This document shows, piece after piece, positions 63,914-64,000 of a DNA stretch of 64,000 bases. Source of the stretch: an uncultured Pedosphaera sp. (GTDB taxonomy: Bacteria > Verrucomicrobiota > Verrucomicrobiia > Limisphaerales > Pedosphaeraceae); assembly GCA_903918755.1 (NCBI GenBank), contig CAIXFN010000099.1, positions 28,873-92,872 of the forward strand, written 5' to 3'. The notes beneath the pieces were generated by a model, which searched no databases, had not been told where the DNA came from, and saw nothing but the letters and a program-made list of their open reading frames with translations. Both the position numbers and the translations under genes were made by a program. How positions within the stretch are numbered: position 1 is the stretch's first letter; each line of letters opens with the position of its first letter.

Positions 63914-64000
63914 TCAAGGGCTGCGGATTTGCAGCAAAATCTTTGGGCGTTCCTTGGGATTGGGTTCTTGCGCGAGGATGGTGACCGTGCCATTGGGGTG
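63914..64000 (-). CDS. 3' end of a minus-strand gene (partial)
   Basis: An open frame enters from the right edge: HPNGTVTILAQEPNPKERP then KILLQIRSP and a TGA at 63914. Composition is coding-like, but only 28 residues are visible, so no family can be named. Confidence 0.4.
   Translation of the reverse strand, partial: HPNGTVTILAQEPNPKERPKILLQIRSP

Noticed and set aside
1..64000. CRISPR array, prophage or integrase
   Set aside because: No direct-repeat array with spacers, no recombinase or phage structural gene was found on either strand; the island therefore has no visible mobilising enzyme.

Overview
The window looks like a chromosomal segment of a GC-rich Verrucomicrobiota bacterium, most likely from the Pedosphaera/Limisphaera side of the phylum. 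The reasons are two pairs of planctomycete-type cytochrome (PSCyt1/DUF1587/DUF1592/DUF1588/DUF1585) and DUF1552 proteins, a H-X9-DG pseudopilin, an ECF sigma factor beside a WD40-tailed Ser/Thr kinase, and PAS-AraC regulation. The assignment rests on gene content only; no rRNA gene and no intact tRNA gene was recognised.

Left flank (1-14.6 kb), mostly housekeeping. A truncated sugar/aminoglycoside-type kinase is followed by a minus-strand series: rmuC, ridA, lysA, a TolA-like Ala/Lys-rich secreted protein with a clear terminator, a squalene/phytoene synthase, argH and a Fur-family regulator. Divergent from fur are a GreA/B-C-domain protein and a P1B-4-type metal ATPase. A conserved hypothetical, a VanZ-like protein, a large secreted hypothetical and pdxJ complete the flank.

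Accessory region (about 14.7-41.2 kb). It is bracketed by two 25-bp copies (24 identical) of the 3' end of a tRNA-Gly-like gene; the left copy ends in CCA exactly at the stop codon of a PAS-AraC regulator gene. Within it are four transcription units (DUF1592-DUF1552, alpha/beta hydrolase, CE1-like esterase, DUF1592-DUF1552). A 20-bp motif, TGTCGNNNNNNYGCAAGACR, precedes every unit and overlaps the expected -35. A decayed second esterase lies between the last two. A diverged 3' fragment of pdxJ sits at 27 kb, abutting a 200-bp repeat that recurs at 29.4 kb. An AbiE toxin-antitoxin pair follows, then an ECF sigma/kinase pair, a redoxin-cytochrome-monooxygenase fusion, an MFS transporter, an asparagine synthase, an intradiol dioxygenase and a WD40 protein. 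No integrase or transposase was found, so the island is old or was mobilised in trans.

Right flank (41.2-64 kb). An AbrB/PIN toxin-antitoxin pair, with the toxin frameshifted in a T8 tract, borders a MiaE-like gene, ispD and an ABC transporter. The cell-envelope and c-di-AMP cluster folP-cdaA-cdaR-glmM follows. Next come a cobalamin riboswitch that faces a lone pseudopilin gene and, in the opposite direction, an LMW-phosphatase-like gene and a TonB/ExbB/ExbD-like operon. The remainder is a Gfo/Idh/MocA oxidoreductase, a four-gene LpoB/YcfL/COG3014 lipoprotein operon, hisF, a beta-helix-PDZ secreted protein, an M13 metallopeptidase and the tail of one more gene.

The most unusual signals are the shared promoter motif tied to the island's AraC regulator, the B12 riboswitch ahead of a pseudopilin, and the nested insertion scars (tRNA-Gly ends, pdxJ 3' duplication, 200-bp repeat).
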